Shown here: positions 1 through 6,554 of the stretch, one piece after another | Position numbering within the stretch: position 1 is the stretch's first letter | Layout: each line of letters begins with the position of its first letter | From: Acidobacteriota bacterium | Lineage (GTDB): Bacteria > Acidobacteriota > Terriglobia > Bryobacterales > Bryobacteraceae | DNA: 8,856 bases | NCBI GenBank assembly: GCA_016871135.1 | Contig: VFZQ01000175.1 | Coordinates: forward strand, 1-8,856 | Direction: 5' to 3' | Made by a program: the position numbers and the translations under genes | Notes under the pieces: generated by a model | What the model saw: the letters and a program-made list of their open reading frames with translations, nothing else | What the model was told of the DNA's origin: nothing | Database searches by the model: none

Positions 1-71
1 AAACGAATCGCCTCCATCCTGCGCTTCTCGAGCGAATCGAAATCACGACGCACGCCTGCAGGGTTGCCCAT
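1..71 (-). CDS. IS630-family transposase, N-terminal fragment (runs off the window)
   Basis: Reading leftward from an ATG at 71-69 gives 23 complete codons, beginning MGNPAGVRRDF and continuing with DSLEKRRMEAIR, open to the window edge. The pattern AGVRRDF..LEKRR followed by a basic helix is the start I associate with IS630-type transposases, just ahead of their helix-turn-helix DNA-binding domain. The catalytic DDE residues would lie outside the window. A GGG a few bases before the ATG could serve as a weak ribosome binding site. The adjoining terminal repeat at 106-127 supports the assignment. The family call rests on a short N-terminus and is therefore moderate; that it belongs to some transposase is more secure because of the repeat. 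Confidence 0.65.
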   Translation of the reverse strand, partial: MGNPAGVRRDFDSLEKRRMEAIR

Positions 72-105
72 ATCCCAGTTTACACCGGACGCTTGAAAGT
101 CGTCT

Positions 106-127
106 CTATATTATGCGGGACTCAATA
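106..127 (-). repeat. IS terminal inverted repeat, copy 1 (22 bp including target TA)
   Basis: On the minus strand this reads TA followed by TTGAGTCCCGCATAATA and TAG. The same 22 bases occur without mismatch on the plus strand at 8765-8786. The outermost TA would be the duplicated target. The repeat also supplies the in-frame TAA (113-111) that ends the interrupted glmM frame. Confidence 0.88.
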
Positions 128-254
128 AGACCTTCGCGCCCGCGCCGGCCCACTCGCCTAACGCGCGGCCAAACGCAAATACCGTCTGCGGATCGAGCGG
201 ATACTGGCCCGCCACGCCGCGAATTCCATCGGTGCCGAACAACTGGCGGCTCAT
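111..254 (-). pseudogene. glmM: glmM (phosphoglucosamine mutase), 5' fragment interrupted by the IS
   Basis: GlmM converts glucosamine-6-phosphate to glucosamine-1-phosphate in the cytoplasm, on the way to UDP-GlcNAc for peptidoglycan. The start ATG at 254-252 lies 2 bp after the cdaR stop, with a GGAG upstream inside the end of cdaR. The peptide opens SRQLFGTDGIRGVAGQYPLD and continues through FGRALGEW, a near-diagnostic GlmM N-terminus. After codon 42-43 (AKVL) the family expects a GMDTR-type motif, but the frame enters the IS terminal repeat, adds L-S-P-A and stops at TAA (113-111). Only 47 of about 450 residues remain; the active-site phosphoserine loop near residue 100 and all later domains are missing. 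Its position after cdaA-cdaR is the classical arrangement. glmM is normally essential, so an intact copy should exist elsewhere, or the insertion is present in only part of the population, or the contig join is artificial. Confidence 0.88.
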
Positions 255-256
255 AC

Positions 257-919
257 TTATTGCTCCGACGTTCGAAGGCGCTCAACAACCAGATGCACAC
301 GAACCGTCGAATTCCCCTCAATCCGCACCTGCGGGTCGTCGACAAAAGTCGACGTCTTGAAGTCTGACTCGGAGACCACACCCATCAACTCAATCGGATC
401 GGTGTCCACCGACTGCACCTGCTCCACCCGGCTCTTCGGTCCGACTATACGCAGAAACGCCGGCGACACTTCTTGTTTGGCGATTCGATACCCAGTCGAC
501 GGATTGCCCGCGTAGCGAATCTGCACCGGCACGTCCCGCGCAATCCGCTCCTCAAACTTCATGCGGATCTGCGTCGGCGTCGCCCGCTCCAGCGATAATC
601 CCGCCGGCAGCCGCACAGCCTTGCTGTCCAAATTGAAGGTTCGCTCGCCCGGACGGGTCACACTCTCCAGATCGACAATTACGGTTGCATCCTTTAGGAA
701 GGAATCCTGCATTTTCCCGGCCGGTCCGTGCACTAACAGATTCACACGGTTCACCATGTCGCTGGAAACTTCGTACGCCTTCGGAAAATTGCGGTACTCC
801 ACCGGAACATCGATCGCCGTCGCCAGTTCCTGCTCGCCGACAATCGCCAGCCATAACAGCGACGCGATGAGAACGCTCATCGCCTTCGCGCCCAGATTGT
901 CGGTGAACAGGTGCATCAT
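257..919 (-). CDS. cdaR: CdaR / YbbR-domain protein, regulator of the c-di-AMP synthase
   Basis: This is a membrane-anchored extracytoplasmic protein that in Firmicutes binds and modulates the diadenylate cyclase CdaA. The start chosen is the ATG at 919-917, which overlaps the cdaA stop in an ATGA arrangement and has a purine-rich GGGGGAAGAG stretch upstream; a longer reading frame to 991 lies wholly inside cdaA and is not favoured. The product is 220 residues. Residues 13-28 (AMSVLIASLLWLAIVG) form one transmembrane helix. Two YbbR repeats follow: roughly 32-125, with a VPVEYRNFP-like start, and 128-215, starting DVPVQIRYAGNPSTGY. Many CdaR proteins carry three or four repeats, so this is a short form. 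Its place between cdaA and glmM gives the assignment most of its weight. The exact effect on CdaA differs between species and cannot be read from sequence. Confidence 0.9.
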   Translation of the reverse strand: MMHLFTDNLGAKAMSVLIASLLWLAIVGEQELATAIDVPVEYRNFPKAYEVSSDMVNRVNLLVHGPAGKMQDSFLKDATVIVDLESVTRPGERTFNLDSKAVRLPAGLSLERATPTQIRMKFEERIARDVPVQIRYAGNPSTGYRIAKQEVSPAFLRIVGPKSRVEQVQSVDTDPIELMGVVSESDFKTSTFVDDPQVRIEGNSTVRVHLVVERLRTSEQ

Positions 920-1755
920 GCCGGCTCTTCCCCCTTCTCCACCGGCGTGGCCGTTCCGCCTGGCCGGCCAAAGTCCCGCCGAGTTAAGCACTCCTGCACC
1001 CGATCAATTGATACGTTGTACTCGATTTCATTCCGGAACGCGACCGAAATCCGGCCCGTCTCTTCGCTCACAATCAGCGACACGCAGTCGGCCTCTTCGG
1101 TAATTCCGATCGCCGCGCGGTGCCGCGTGCCGAGATTTCGCATCAACTCCGGATTCATCGTCAAGGGCAAGAAGCACGCCGCGGCGGCAACCCGGTCGCC
1201 CTGAACAATCACCGCGCCGTCGTGCATCGCCGATCCCGGATGAAAGATCGCCAGCAGCAGATCTCGCGATACCGCGGCGTCCAAAGCCACACCGCTCTCG
1301 ATGAACGTCCGCAACCCGACTTCCCGCTCAACCACGATCAGCGCGCCCGTACGCTGCTGCGCGAGCTGCTGGATTGCCAGCAAAAGCTCTTCCACCGTCT
1401 CACGCCGGTGCAGCCGCGTGCTCCAGCCAATCACCCTTCGCTGCCCGATCCTCGCCAGCAGCCGGCGAATTTCGCTCTGAAACATGACGATAAATCCGAA
1501 CGCCGTATATGGCGCTAGTGTCGCCAGGAGCGTCCGCAATAACTCCAACTTCACGTACACCGCAACCAGATAGGCAAATGCGAGTATTAACAATCCCGCC
1601 AGCATCGCCGCCGACCGCCGGCCGCGGACGATCATGATGAACTGATAGATGATGATCGCCGTAATGAGAATATCCACCCCCGCGGTCCAGTCGAACCGCG
1701 TGAGCTGCCCGGAGATTCGTTCCAGCAGTACTTGCATGGCGATTACTTCTATCAT
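916..1755 (-). CDS. cdaA: Diadenylate cyclase CdaA (c-di-AMP synthase, DisA_N domain)
   Basis: The enzyme condenses two ATP to cyclic di-AMP, a second messenger for potassium and osmotic balance and cell-wall homeostasis; it sits in the membrane with its catalytic domain in the cytoplasm. The 279-residue product matches the usual CdaA length of about 270-280. Three transmembrane helices are visible at about 27-43, 49-68 and 72-92, followed by a short linker and the DAC domain from about 110. The signature motifs are intact: DGA at 179-181 (in SAMHDGAVIV) and RHR at 211-213 (in LGTRHRAAIG). The ATG at 1755 has AGAGG directly against it, which is too close for a normal Shine-Dalgarno; the in-frame ATG at 1737 (MQVLLERI) has GAAG about 8 bases upstream and is a serious alternative start. 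The gene leads the cdaA-cdaR-glmM operon and is divergent from the hydrolase at 1804. Confidence 0.95.
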   Translation of the reverse strand: MIEVIAMQVLLERISGQLTRFDWTAGVDILITAIIIYQFIMIVRGRRSAAMLAGLLILAFAYLVAVYVKLELLRTLLATLAPYTAFGFIVMFQSEIRRLLARIGQRRVIGWSTRLHRRETVEELLLAIQQLAQQRTGALIVVEREVGLRTFIESGVALDAAVSRDLLLAIFHPGSAMHDGAVIVQGDRVAAAACFLPLTMNPELMRNLGTRHRAAIGITEEADCVSLIVSEETGRISVAFRNEIEYNVSIDRVQECLTRRDFGRPGGTATPVEKGEEPA

Positions 1756-1803
1756 CCTCTAAAACAAGCGATATCCAAAATGTGCCACGATATCTTTCAC
1801 ACC
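1756..1803. promoter_or_regulatory. Divergent intergenic region between cdaA and the secreted hydrolase
   Basis: Forty-eight bases separate the two likely starts, so both promoters must lie here or reach into coding sequence. The stretch is clearly more AT-rich than its surroundings and contains two copies of the palindrome GATATC, at 1770-1775 and 1789-1794, 19 bp apart (about two helical turns). I find no convincing -35/-10 pair in either direction. The paired palindromes could be an operator or chance. No other regulatory element is visible. Confidence 0.3.
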
Positions 1804-3660
1804 ATGCGGCTCTTCCTAACTCTGATCGTGGCTGCCACAATGAGCGCGCAGCCGAAAACGCTGCCCGTCGCCGAACAGTACACCAAGTACGAATTCCGCA
1901 TCCCCATGCGCGACGGGGTTAAGCTCTACACCGCCGTTTATCAGCCCAAGGACGCATCCAGGAAATACCCCCTATTGCTCACCCGCACGCCATACAGTTG
2001 CCAACCGTACGGCGCCGATCGATATCGCGACACCCTCGGTCCAAGCCGCTTTCTCCAAACCACCGGATATATCTTCGTCTATCAGGATGTCCGTGGCAGG
2101 TACCGGAGCGAGGGGGTATTCGAGCAGGTCCGCCCCCACAAGCCGGTTAAATCCGGGCCGAAGGACTTCGACGAATCCACCGACACCTTCGACACCATCG
2201 ACTGGCTTGTCAAAAACCTGCCCAACAACAACGGCCGCGTTGGAATGTGGGGCATCTCCTACCCCGGTTTCTATACCTCGATGGGTATGATCGACGCGCA
2301 CCCGGCGCTCAAAGCCGCTTCTCCGCAAGCTCCCGTCGGCGACTGGTTCATCGGCGACGACTGGCGTCACAACGGAGCGTTCTTCCTCGCCCACGCCGTC
2401 CGTTGGATGTACTCCAACGACCGCGATACCCAGGCCGATCCCGACACGGCTCGCAGAAATCCGGACTACCCCGCCCCCGACGGCTACTCTCTATTCCTGA
2501 AAATGGGAACACTCGAAGAGATCAACGAGAAATTGCTCAAAAATTCCGTTCCCTACTGGAAGGACTTAGTCGATCATTCCACCTACGACGCCTTCTGGAA
2601 AGCCCGCGACGTCCGACCGCACCTGACTAAGTTGAAGCCCGCAATCTTGACCGTCGGCGGTTGGTTCGACGCCGAGGACCTATTCGGCACGCTCGAAACT
2701 TACAAAGAAGCAGAGGCCAATAATCCCGGTGCGCAGAATTTCCTGGTGATGGGTCCGTGGTACCACGGCCAATGGTCCTCCAACGACGGCGCTCAACTCG
2801 GCGACATCCGCTTCCGGCAGAATACCTCGCTCTGGTATCAGGAGCACGTCGAAAAACCGTTCTTCGAGCGGATACTCCGCGATGAAAAACCCGCGGGCCT
2901 CGCCGAAGCCGTGGTTTTCGAAACGGGCGCGAATCAATGGCGCCATCTCGATGCATGGCCGCCAAAGGAAGTGACGGCCAAGACCATACATCTGCAGCCG
3001 AATGGCCGTCTCGGCTGGAATCCGCCCTCGCGCGGCGGATACGAAGAGTATGTGTCCGATCCCGCCCGCCCCGTCCCCTCGGTGCCCTACATCGCAAACA
3101 CGATGACCGTCGAATACATGCTGGACGATCAGCGACAGGCCGCCACAAGACCCGATGTCTTGGTCTTCTCGACGGACTCACTCGAGGAGGACCTGACCCT
3201 CGCCGGCCCGCTCGACGTTACGCTCCACGTTTCGACGACCGGCACCGACTCCGATTTCGTCGTAAAGGTCATCGATGTCTACCCCGACAACTTCCCTGAC
3301 CCCGACCCTAACCCTAAGAAGGTGAAGATGGGCGGCTATCAGCAACTCGTCCGTGGCGAGCCATTTCGCGGCAAGTTTCGCAAGAGTTTCGAAAAACCGG
3401 AACCGTTCCCGCCCGGCCAGATGGAGAAAATCAGCTTCACCATGCCGGATGTGTTTCACACGTTCCGCTCCGGGCATAAATTGATGGTGCAAATACAGAG
3501 TTCTTGGTTCCCGCTGGTCGACCGCAATCCGCAGAAGTTCATGGAAATTGGAAAGGCCAAACCCGGCGACTTCCAGAAGGTGACGCAGCGCATCTACTAC
3601 GGGACGGTGGGCGGATCGAGCATCGGGGTCCGCGTACTTACCCGTTCCGCCACCAAATAA
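1804..3660 (+). CDS. Secreted CocE/NonD-family alpha/beta-hydrolase (alpha-amino-acid ester hydrolase / glutaryl-7-ACA acylase-like)
   Basis: A serine hydrolase expected to cleave ester or amide bonds outside the cytoplasm; the natural substrate is unknown. The start chosen (MRLFLTLIVAATMSAQ) gives a typical signal peptide with likely cleavage around residues 16-17 and a 618-residue protein, in the range of alpha-amino-acid ester hydrolases. In-frame ATGs at 1732 and 1780 would put extra residues before the signal peptide. The mature protein opens with the family phrase RIPMRDGVKLYTAVYQPKD. The alpha/beta-hydrolase core carries the nucleophile Ser152 in GMWGISYPGF; the acid is probably Asp289 in GGWFDAEDLFG, and the base His321 in GPWYHGQWS, spaced as in alpha-amino-acid ester hydrolases. 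RTPYS near residue 65 may provide the oxyanion tyrosine. From about residue 400 onward lies the C-terminal jelly-roll domain. The 3' end overlaps tspO on the other strand by 23 bp. It could equally be annotated as an X-Pro dipeptidyl-peptidase (S15)-like protein; peptidase activity is not shown. Confidence 0.9.
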   Translation: MRLFLTLIVAATMSAQPKTLPVAEQYTKYEFRIPMRDGVKLYTAVYQPKDASRKYPLLLTRTPYSCQPYGADRYRDTLGPSRFLQTTGYIFVYQDVRGRYRSEGVFEQVRPHKPVKSGPKDFDESTDTFDTIDWLVKNLPNNNGRVGMWGISYPGFYTSMGMIDAHPALKAASPQAPVGDWFIGDDWRHNGAFFLAHAVRWMYSNDRDTQADPDTARRNPDYPAPDGYSLFLKMGTLEEINEKLLKNSVPYWKDLVDHSTYDAFWKARDVRPHLTKLKPAILTVGGWFDAEDLFGTLETYKEAEANNPGAQNFLVMGPWYHGQWSSNDGAQLGDIRFRQNTSLWYQEHVEKPFFERILRDEKPAGLAEAVVFETGANQWRHLDAWPPKEVTAKTIHLQPNGRLGWNPPSRGGYEEYVSDPARPVPSVPYIANTMTVEYMLDDQRQAATRPDVLVFSTDSLEEDLTLAGPLDVTLHVSTTGTDSDFVVKVIDVYPDNFPDPDPNPKKVKMGGYQQLVRGEPFRGKFRKSFEKPEPFPPGQMEKISFTMPDVFHTFRSGHKLMVQIQSSWFPLVDRNPQKFMEIGKAKPGDFQKVTQRIYYGTVGGSSIGVRVLTRSATK

Positions 3661-4180
3661 CGCCATTCACCGCGGTCTGGAAACCGATCCACATCAGATA
3701 CGCCAGCCACAGCCGGCCGGCCAGCTTATCGATGGAACTATAGATGAACCACAGCGTCGTAACGAGCCCGAACAAGCAGACTAAGTCGACGAATCCGGCC
3801 AGCGTACTCTGCGAGCCATAGAACAACGTCGACCAGATCGCTTGCAGAAACAGTTGCGCGCCGAAACCGATCCCCGCAATCGGCACCAACCGGAATCCTC
3901 CCAGACGCCATACACGCCACCCCGCCACAGCCATGCAAGCGTAAAGAACCATCCACACCGGCCCAGTCAACTGCGGCGTCGGCGCCCACGTGGGCTTTGA
4001 CAAACGTGGATACCAGCCCCAATCGCCCGCCATGCTCGGTGCGTAAAGACTGGCATACATTCCAGCCGTGTAGCAGATTGCAAAGAACGCTCCCAGCCCC
4101 GCCTTGGAATGGGGCGCCGCAACCGGTTCTGGGTGCGGCCCGATCCAGAACGGCAGGATCGATGTGGGAAGCAGAGCCAT
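3638..4180 (-). CDS. tspO: TspO/MBR family membrane protein
   Basis: TspO is a five-helix membrane protein that binds porphyrins and, in some organisms, cholesterol-like ligands; in bacteria it is linked to tetrapyrrole and stress responses, without a settled catalytic role. The 180-residue product has the family core: a first helix at about 28-46, then WYPRLSKPTWAPTPQLTGPVW at 56-76 (the conserved W.PRL.KP.W.P...VW signature), further helices, and a last helix with YLMWIGFQTAVNGVIWW matching the conserved Y..W..F...N...WW ending. The N-terminus is some 20-25 residues longer than usual. The ATG lies 2 bp after the stop of the upstream oxidoreductase, suggesting translational coupling; no strong ribosome binding site is visible. 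The 3' end overlaps the hydrolase gene by 23 bp, leaving no room for a separate intergenic terminator. Confidence 0.92.
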   Translation of the reverse strand: MALLPTSILPFWIGPHPEPVAAPHSKAGLGAFFAICYTAGMYASLYAPSMAGDWGWYPRLSKPTWAPTPQLTGPVWMVLYACMAVAGWRVWRLGGFRLVPIAGIGFGAQLFLQAIWSTLFYGSQSTLAGFVDLVCLFGLVTTLWFIYSSIDKLAGRLWLAYLMWIGFQTAVNGVIWWRNG

Positions 4181-4182
4181 GC

Positions 4183-5187
4183 CTACAACCCGAAATCCGT
4201 GGGTATGGCAATCGGCCGCCCTTCGGCGTTGCTCCGATAGCCGGCCTCGACCGCCGCGACGGTCTTCAAATAGTCCCTGCCATTCGATTCAAACTGCCCG
4301 CCGGCCAGCAGCGTGCGGACAAAATGCTGCGAGGTCGCGCGGACGCTGTCGCCTCGATAGCCGATCTTGATCTCGTTTTTCCATACCAACTCCGATGCGC
4401 CTCGGATCACGTCACCCGTCGCCGTAACGCGCAAGCATCCGTTCTCGAATTCGAACGACGCATCCCCTAGCGGCGGCGAGTCGGGCGCGAGATCAGTGAA
4501 CCGGTTGCCGTCGATCAAACCGCTCAAGCCCGTCTCATGCGTCACAACCAGATGCGCCTGATCCTCACCCTGGATTACCGGATTCACACGGCGCAGTTGG
4601 GCGTAGATGGTCTTCAAGTCGCCGAACAGAAACCGGGCGGTGTCGATGTGATGAACCAGCGTTTCAAACAGAAGCAACCGCGGCATCACGCGAAAATAGG
4701 GCTGCAGGACATACGGTTCCGGCCCGGCGCCATCACGCTTCCGCGTACGGAAGGTGTAGGTCACCGGCGCACCCATCACGCCCGAACGCACGATGCCGCC
4801 AACGATTCGATACCACTCCTGCCATCGCCAGTTTTCGTGAATCATGAACGGCACGCCCGCCGTTTCGACGCACCGGACCATCTCGATGCAATCGGCCCAG
4901 GACGGCGCCATCGGTTTTTGACAGACGATCGGAATCCTTCGCTCCGCCGCCGCGCGAACCATCGGCAGATGCAACTCGGGCCGCGTGGCGATATCGACGA
5001 AATCGGGCTTGACCTCATCGAGCATCTTCTCGAAATCCGAATACGCCGCCGGCGCCGCGGCCAGCGCCCGCGCTAGATCCGGATCGCACGCGGCGATTAA
5101 GGACGCCTCCGGAATCCGCCGCCAACCTTCGATATGAAACTGTCCGAAAAACCCACAACCGGCAATCGCGCCGCGCAAAGGAGCCAT
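4183..5187 (-). CDS. Gfo/Idh/MocA family NAD(P)-dependent oxidoreductase
   Basis: A cytoplasmic dehydrogenase of the glucose-fructose oxidoreductase / inositol dehydrogenase family, expected to oxidise or reduce a sugar, inositol or amino-sugar derivative; the substrate is unknown. From the ATG at 5187 the product is 334 residues, the usual length. An N-terminal Rossmann fold is marked by GCGFFG (10-15) and CDPD (34-37). The family's catalytic lysine motif, normally EKP, appears as QKP at 90-92. The C-terminal substrate domain shows HENWRWQ (117-123) and HHIDTARFLFGD starting at 179, the usual place of the conserved D..H-type catalytic residues. A TTG at 5196 (3 codons earlier) is an alternative start that would sit 2 bp after the thioesterase stop; neither start has a clear Shine-Dalgarno. 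It lies in a tight minus-strand run between a thioesterase and tspO, but the three products share no obvious pathway. Confidence 0.88.
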   Translation of the reverse strand: MAPLRGAIAGCGFFGQFHIEGWRRIPEASLIAACDPDLARALAAAPAAYSDFEKMLDEVKPDFVDIATRPELHLPMVRAAAERRIPIVCQKPMAPSWADCIEMVRCVETAGVPFMIHENWRWQEWYRIVGGIVRSGVMGAPVTYTFRTRKRDGAGPEPYVLQPYFRVMPRLLLFETLVHHIDTARFLFGDLKTIYAQLRRVNPVIQGEDQAHLVVTHETGLSGLIDGNRFTDLAPDSPPLGDASFEFENGCLRVTATGDVIRGASELVWKNEIKIGYRGDSVRATSQHFVRTLLAGGQFESNGRDYLKTVAAVEAGYRSNAEGRPIAIPTDFGL

Positions 5188-5198
5188 AAGGGTCAAGT

Positions 5199-5603
5199 CT
5201 ACGCGATCGCGAACTGGCCATGAAACGCCGGTGGCAGTTTCGTCGGCCGCAGATCGTGGCCGAGGAACAGATGCCGCGTGCGGCCCTCGGCCAGCAGCTG
5301 TCCCGACGTGCCATGCCGCATGATGTATCCAAACTCGACCCCTCGCGGCGTGGCCTTGACGATCGAAGTTTCGATATCGACCTCATCGTCATAACGAGCC
5401 GGCGCAACATACCGGCACGAGGCTTCAATCACCGCCAGCCGGATTCCCGCCCGCTGTTCGATGTCTTTATAAGCAATCCCGCGCGCCCGGCACAACTCCA
5501 CCCGTCCGACCTCCATCCAAACAATGTAATTGGCGTGATAAACAACGCCCATCTGGTCGGTCTCGGCATAACGGACACGCACGCGCGCGGTGTGAGCGGA
5601 CAT
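5199..5603 (-). CDS. Acyl-CoA thioesterase, 4-hydroxybenzoyl-CoA thioesterase (YbgC/4HBT) family
   Basis: A small hot-dog-fold enzyme that hydrolyses acyl-CoA (or 4-hydroxybenzoyl-CoA) thioesters in the cytoplasm, working as a dimer or tetramer. The 134-residue product is of standard length. The signature is complete near the N-terminus: RVRYAETDQMGVVYHANY, with the catalytic Asp at residue 16 and His at 23, then WMEVGRVE, in which the helix glutamate is typical. The beta-sheet half (VIEASCRYVAPARYDDEV, then EFGYIMR and GRTRHLFLG) follows in normal order. It is the first gene of a minus-strand run with the oxidoreductase (gap 2-11 bp depending on its start) and tspO. YbgC proteins are often beside tol-pal genes, but no tol-pal genes are here, so ybgC itself is not claimed. 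It is divergent from the deaminase gene, with 42 bp between starts. Confidence 0.9.
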   Translation of the reverse strand: MSAHTARVRVRYAETDQMGVVYHANYIVWMEVGRVELCRARGIAYKDIEQRAGIRLAVIEASCRYVAPARYDDEVDIETSIVKATPRGVEFGYIMRHGTSGQLLAEGRTRHLFLGHDLRPTKLPPAFHGQFAIA

Positions 5604-5645
5604 TACTTTTATCTTAGTCGGCGGCGCTTCCCGTTATCATGGACT

Positions 5646-6554
5646 GTGCGCTGCGCGAAGTCGGAACTACATGTTCATCTGGAAGGTTCGATGGAGCCGG
5701 AGTTGCTATGCCGGCTCGATCCGGCGTTGACGTTGGACGAAGCCAGGCGGCTCTACACGTTCGATTCGTTCGCCGGTTTTATCGAGGCCTTCAAAGCGGC
5801 TGTGCGGCGATTGCAGACTCCGGAACATTACGCGATCGCAGCCGAGTCACTGTTTGCTCGCCAGGCTGCGTTGGGGATTGAATACAGCGAGGTCATCTTC
5901 TCGGCCGGCGTGGTGTTGTGGAAAGGCCAAAGTCTGGATGAAACTTGGGCCGCGTTGCGAGAAAAGTCAGTTCGGGCGCCATTGGAAGTGCGGTGGATCG
6001 TCGACGTCGTGCGCCAGTTTGGCGGTGATCCGGCGGAGCAAGTGGCAACTTGGGCGGCTTCGCGCGCTGCCGAAGGAATTGTTGCGTTTGGCGTTGGCGG
6101 CGACGAGACGGCGCGGCCGCTGAATGAGTTCGCGCGGGCGGTAGCAATGGCCCGCGAGGTAGGGTTACGATTCACTCCGCACTCTGGCGAAACCTCCAAG
6201 GCGCGGAATGTTTGGGAGGCGGTTGAGATGGGCGCTGACCGGATCGGGCACGGGATTCGCGCGGTCGAGGACTCGGCGCTATTGGCAGTTCTCCGCGAAC
6301 GTTCAATTGCGCTTGAAGTCTGTCTGACGTCGAATGTGCGCACGGGCGCGGTGGCTTCCATTGAGACGCATCCGCTGCGCGCGCTGTTCGATGCGGGAGT
6401 GCCGATCACTCTGAACTCGGATGACCCTGGGCTATTCGACACCGATTTGGCGCGCGAGTTCGCGGTCGCCCGCGATGTTTTGGGTTTCAGCGACGGCGAG
6501 TTGCGCACGATCGCGAACAACGCGATGCGCTACGGTTTCCAGCGCGCGAGGTAG
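5646..6554 (+). CDS. Adenosine deaminase-superfamily enzyme (adenosine or aminodeoxyfutalosine deaminase)
   Basis: A cytoplasmic zinc-dependent aminohydrolase that removes the 6-amino group from adenosine or a related adenine nucleoside. The GTG at 5646 is the only reasonable start: the conserved KSELHVHLEGS begins four residues later, and the ATG at 5639 is in another frame. The reading frame stays open far upstream, but that part is antisense to the thioesterase. The product is 302 residues, a little shorter than classical adenosine deaminases (about 330-350). All active-site elements are present: zinc ligands His9 and His11 (HVH), His179 with catalytic Glu182 (PHSGET), His202 (IGHG), and Asp259/Asp260 (NSDDPG). 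The segments SAGVVLWKGQS and VRWIVDVVRQFG resemble a subgroup whose substrate may be 6-amino-6-deoxyfutalosine of the menaquinone futalosine route; no other mqn gene is in view, so the substrate stays open. The 3' end overlaps the sialidase-like gene by 25 bp. Confidence 0.88.
   Translation: MRCAKSELHVHLEGSMEPELLCRLDPALTLDEARRLYTFDSFAGFIEAFKAAVRRLQTPEHYAIAAESLFARQAALGIEYSEVIFSAGVVLWKGQSLDETWAALREKSVRAPLEVRWIVDVVRQFGGDPAEQVATWAASRAAEGIVAFGVGGDETARPLNEFARAVAMAREVGLRFTPHSGETSKARNVWEAVEMGADRIGHGIRAVEDSALLAVLRERSIALEVCLTSNVRTGAVASIETHPLRALFDAGVPITLNSDDPGLFDTDLAREFAVARDVLGFSDGELRTIANNAMRYGFQRAR

Larger units (their letters stand above)
1..127 (-). mobile_element. IS630-like insertion sequence, left-hand fragment (transposase 5' end plus terminal repeat)
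   Basis: This is the end of an insertion sequence that continues beyond the left edge. It holds a terminal inverted repeat (106-127), a short leader and the start of a transposase gene read leftward from 71. The boundary is drawn at the TA dinucleotide (126-127), where the glmM reading frame stops matching its family and where the repeat shared with the right end of the window begins. Insertion at TA with TA duplication is the established habit of IS630/Tc1-mariner elements. The rest of the element is not in the window, so its length and integrity are unknown. Confidence 0.75.

Noticed and set aside
920..991. A 24-residue N-terminal extension of CdaR starting at 991.
   Set aside because: It lies inside the cdaA C-terminal coding region; the ATGA overlap at 919 immediately precedes the expected membrane helix.
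561..1518. Plus-strand open frames across cdaR and cdaA.
   Set aside because: They are antisense to genes with intact motifs and conserved operon order, and have no recognisable domain.
2627..3181. Antisense open frames opposite the hydrolase (for example 2627-3181 and 3178-3666, minus).
   Set aside because: They are arginine-rich or otherwise unlike known proteins and lie opposite a gene with clear family motifs; such shadows are common in GC-rich coding DNA.
5220..5645. A long plus-strand extension of the deaminase frame upstream to 5220.
   Set aside because: It is antisense to the well-supported thioesterase, has no family similarity, and the conserved N-terminus begins just after the GTG at 5646.
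5639..5881. A plus-strand frame from the ATG at 5639 (MDCALREV...).
   Set aside because: It is an out-of-frame shadow of the start of the deaminase, whose motifs continue unbroken in the other frame.
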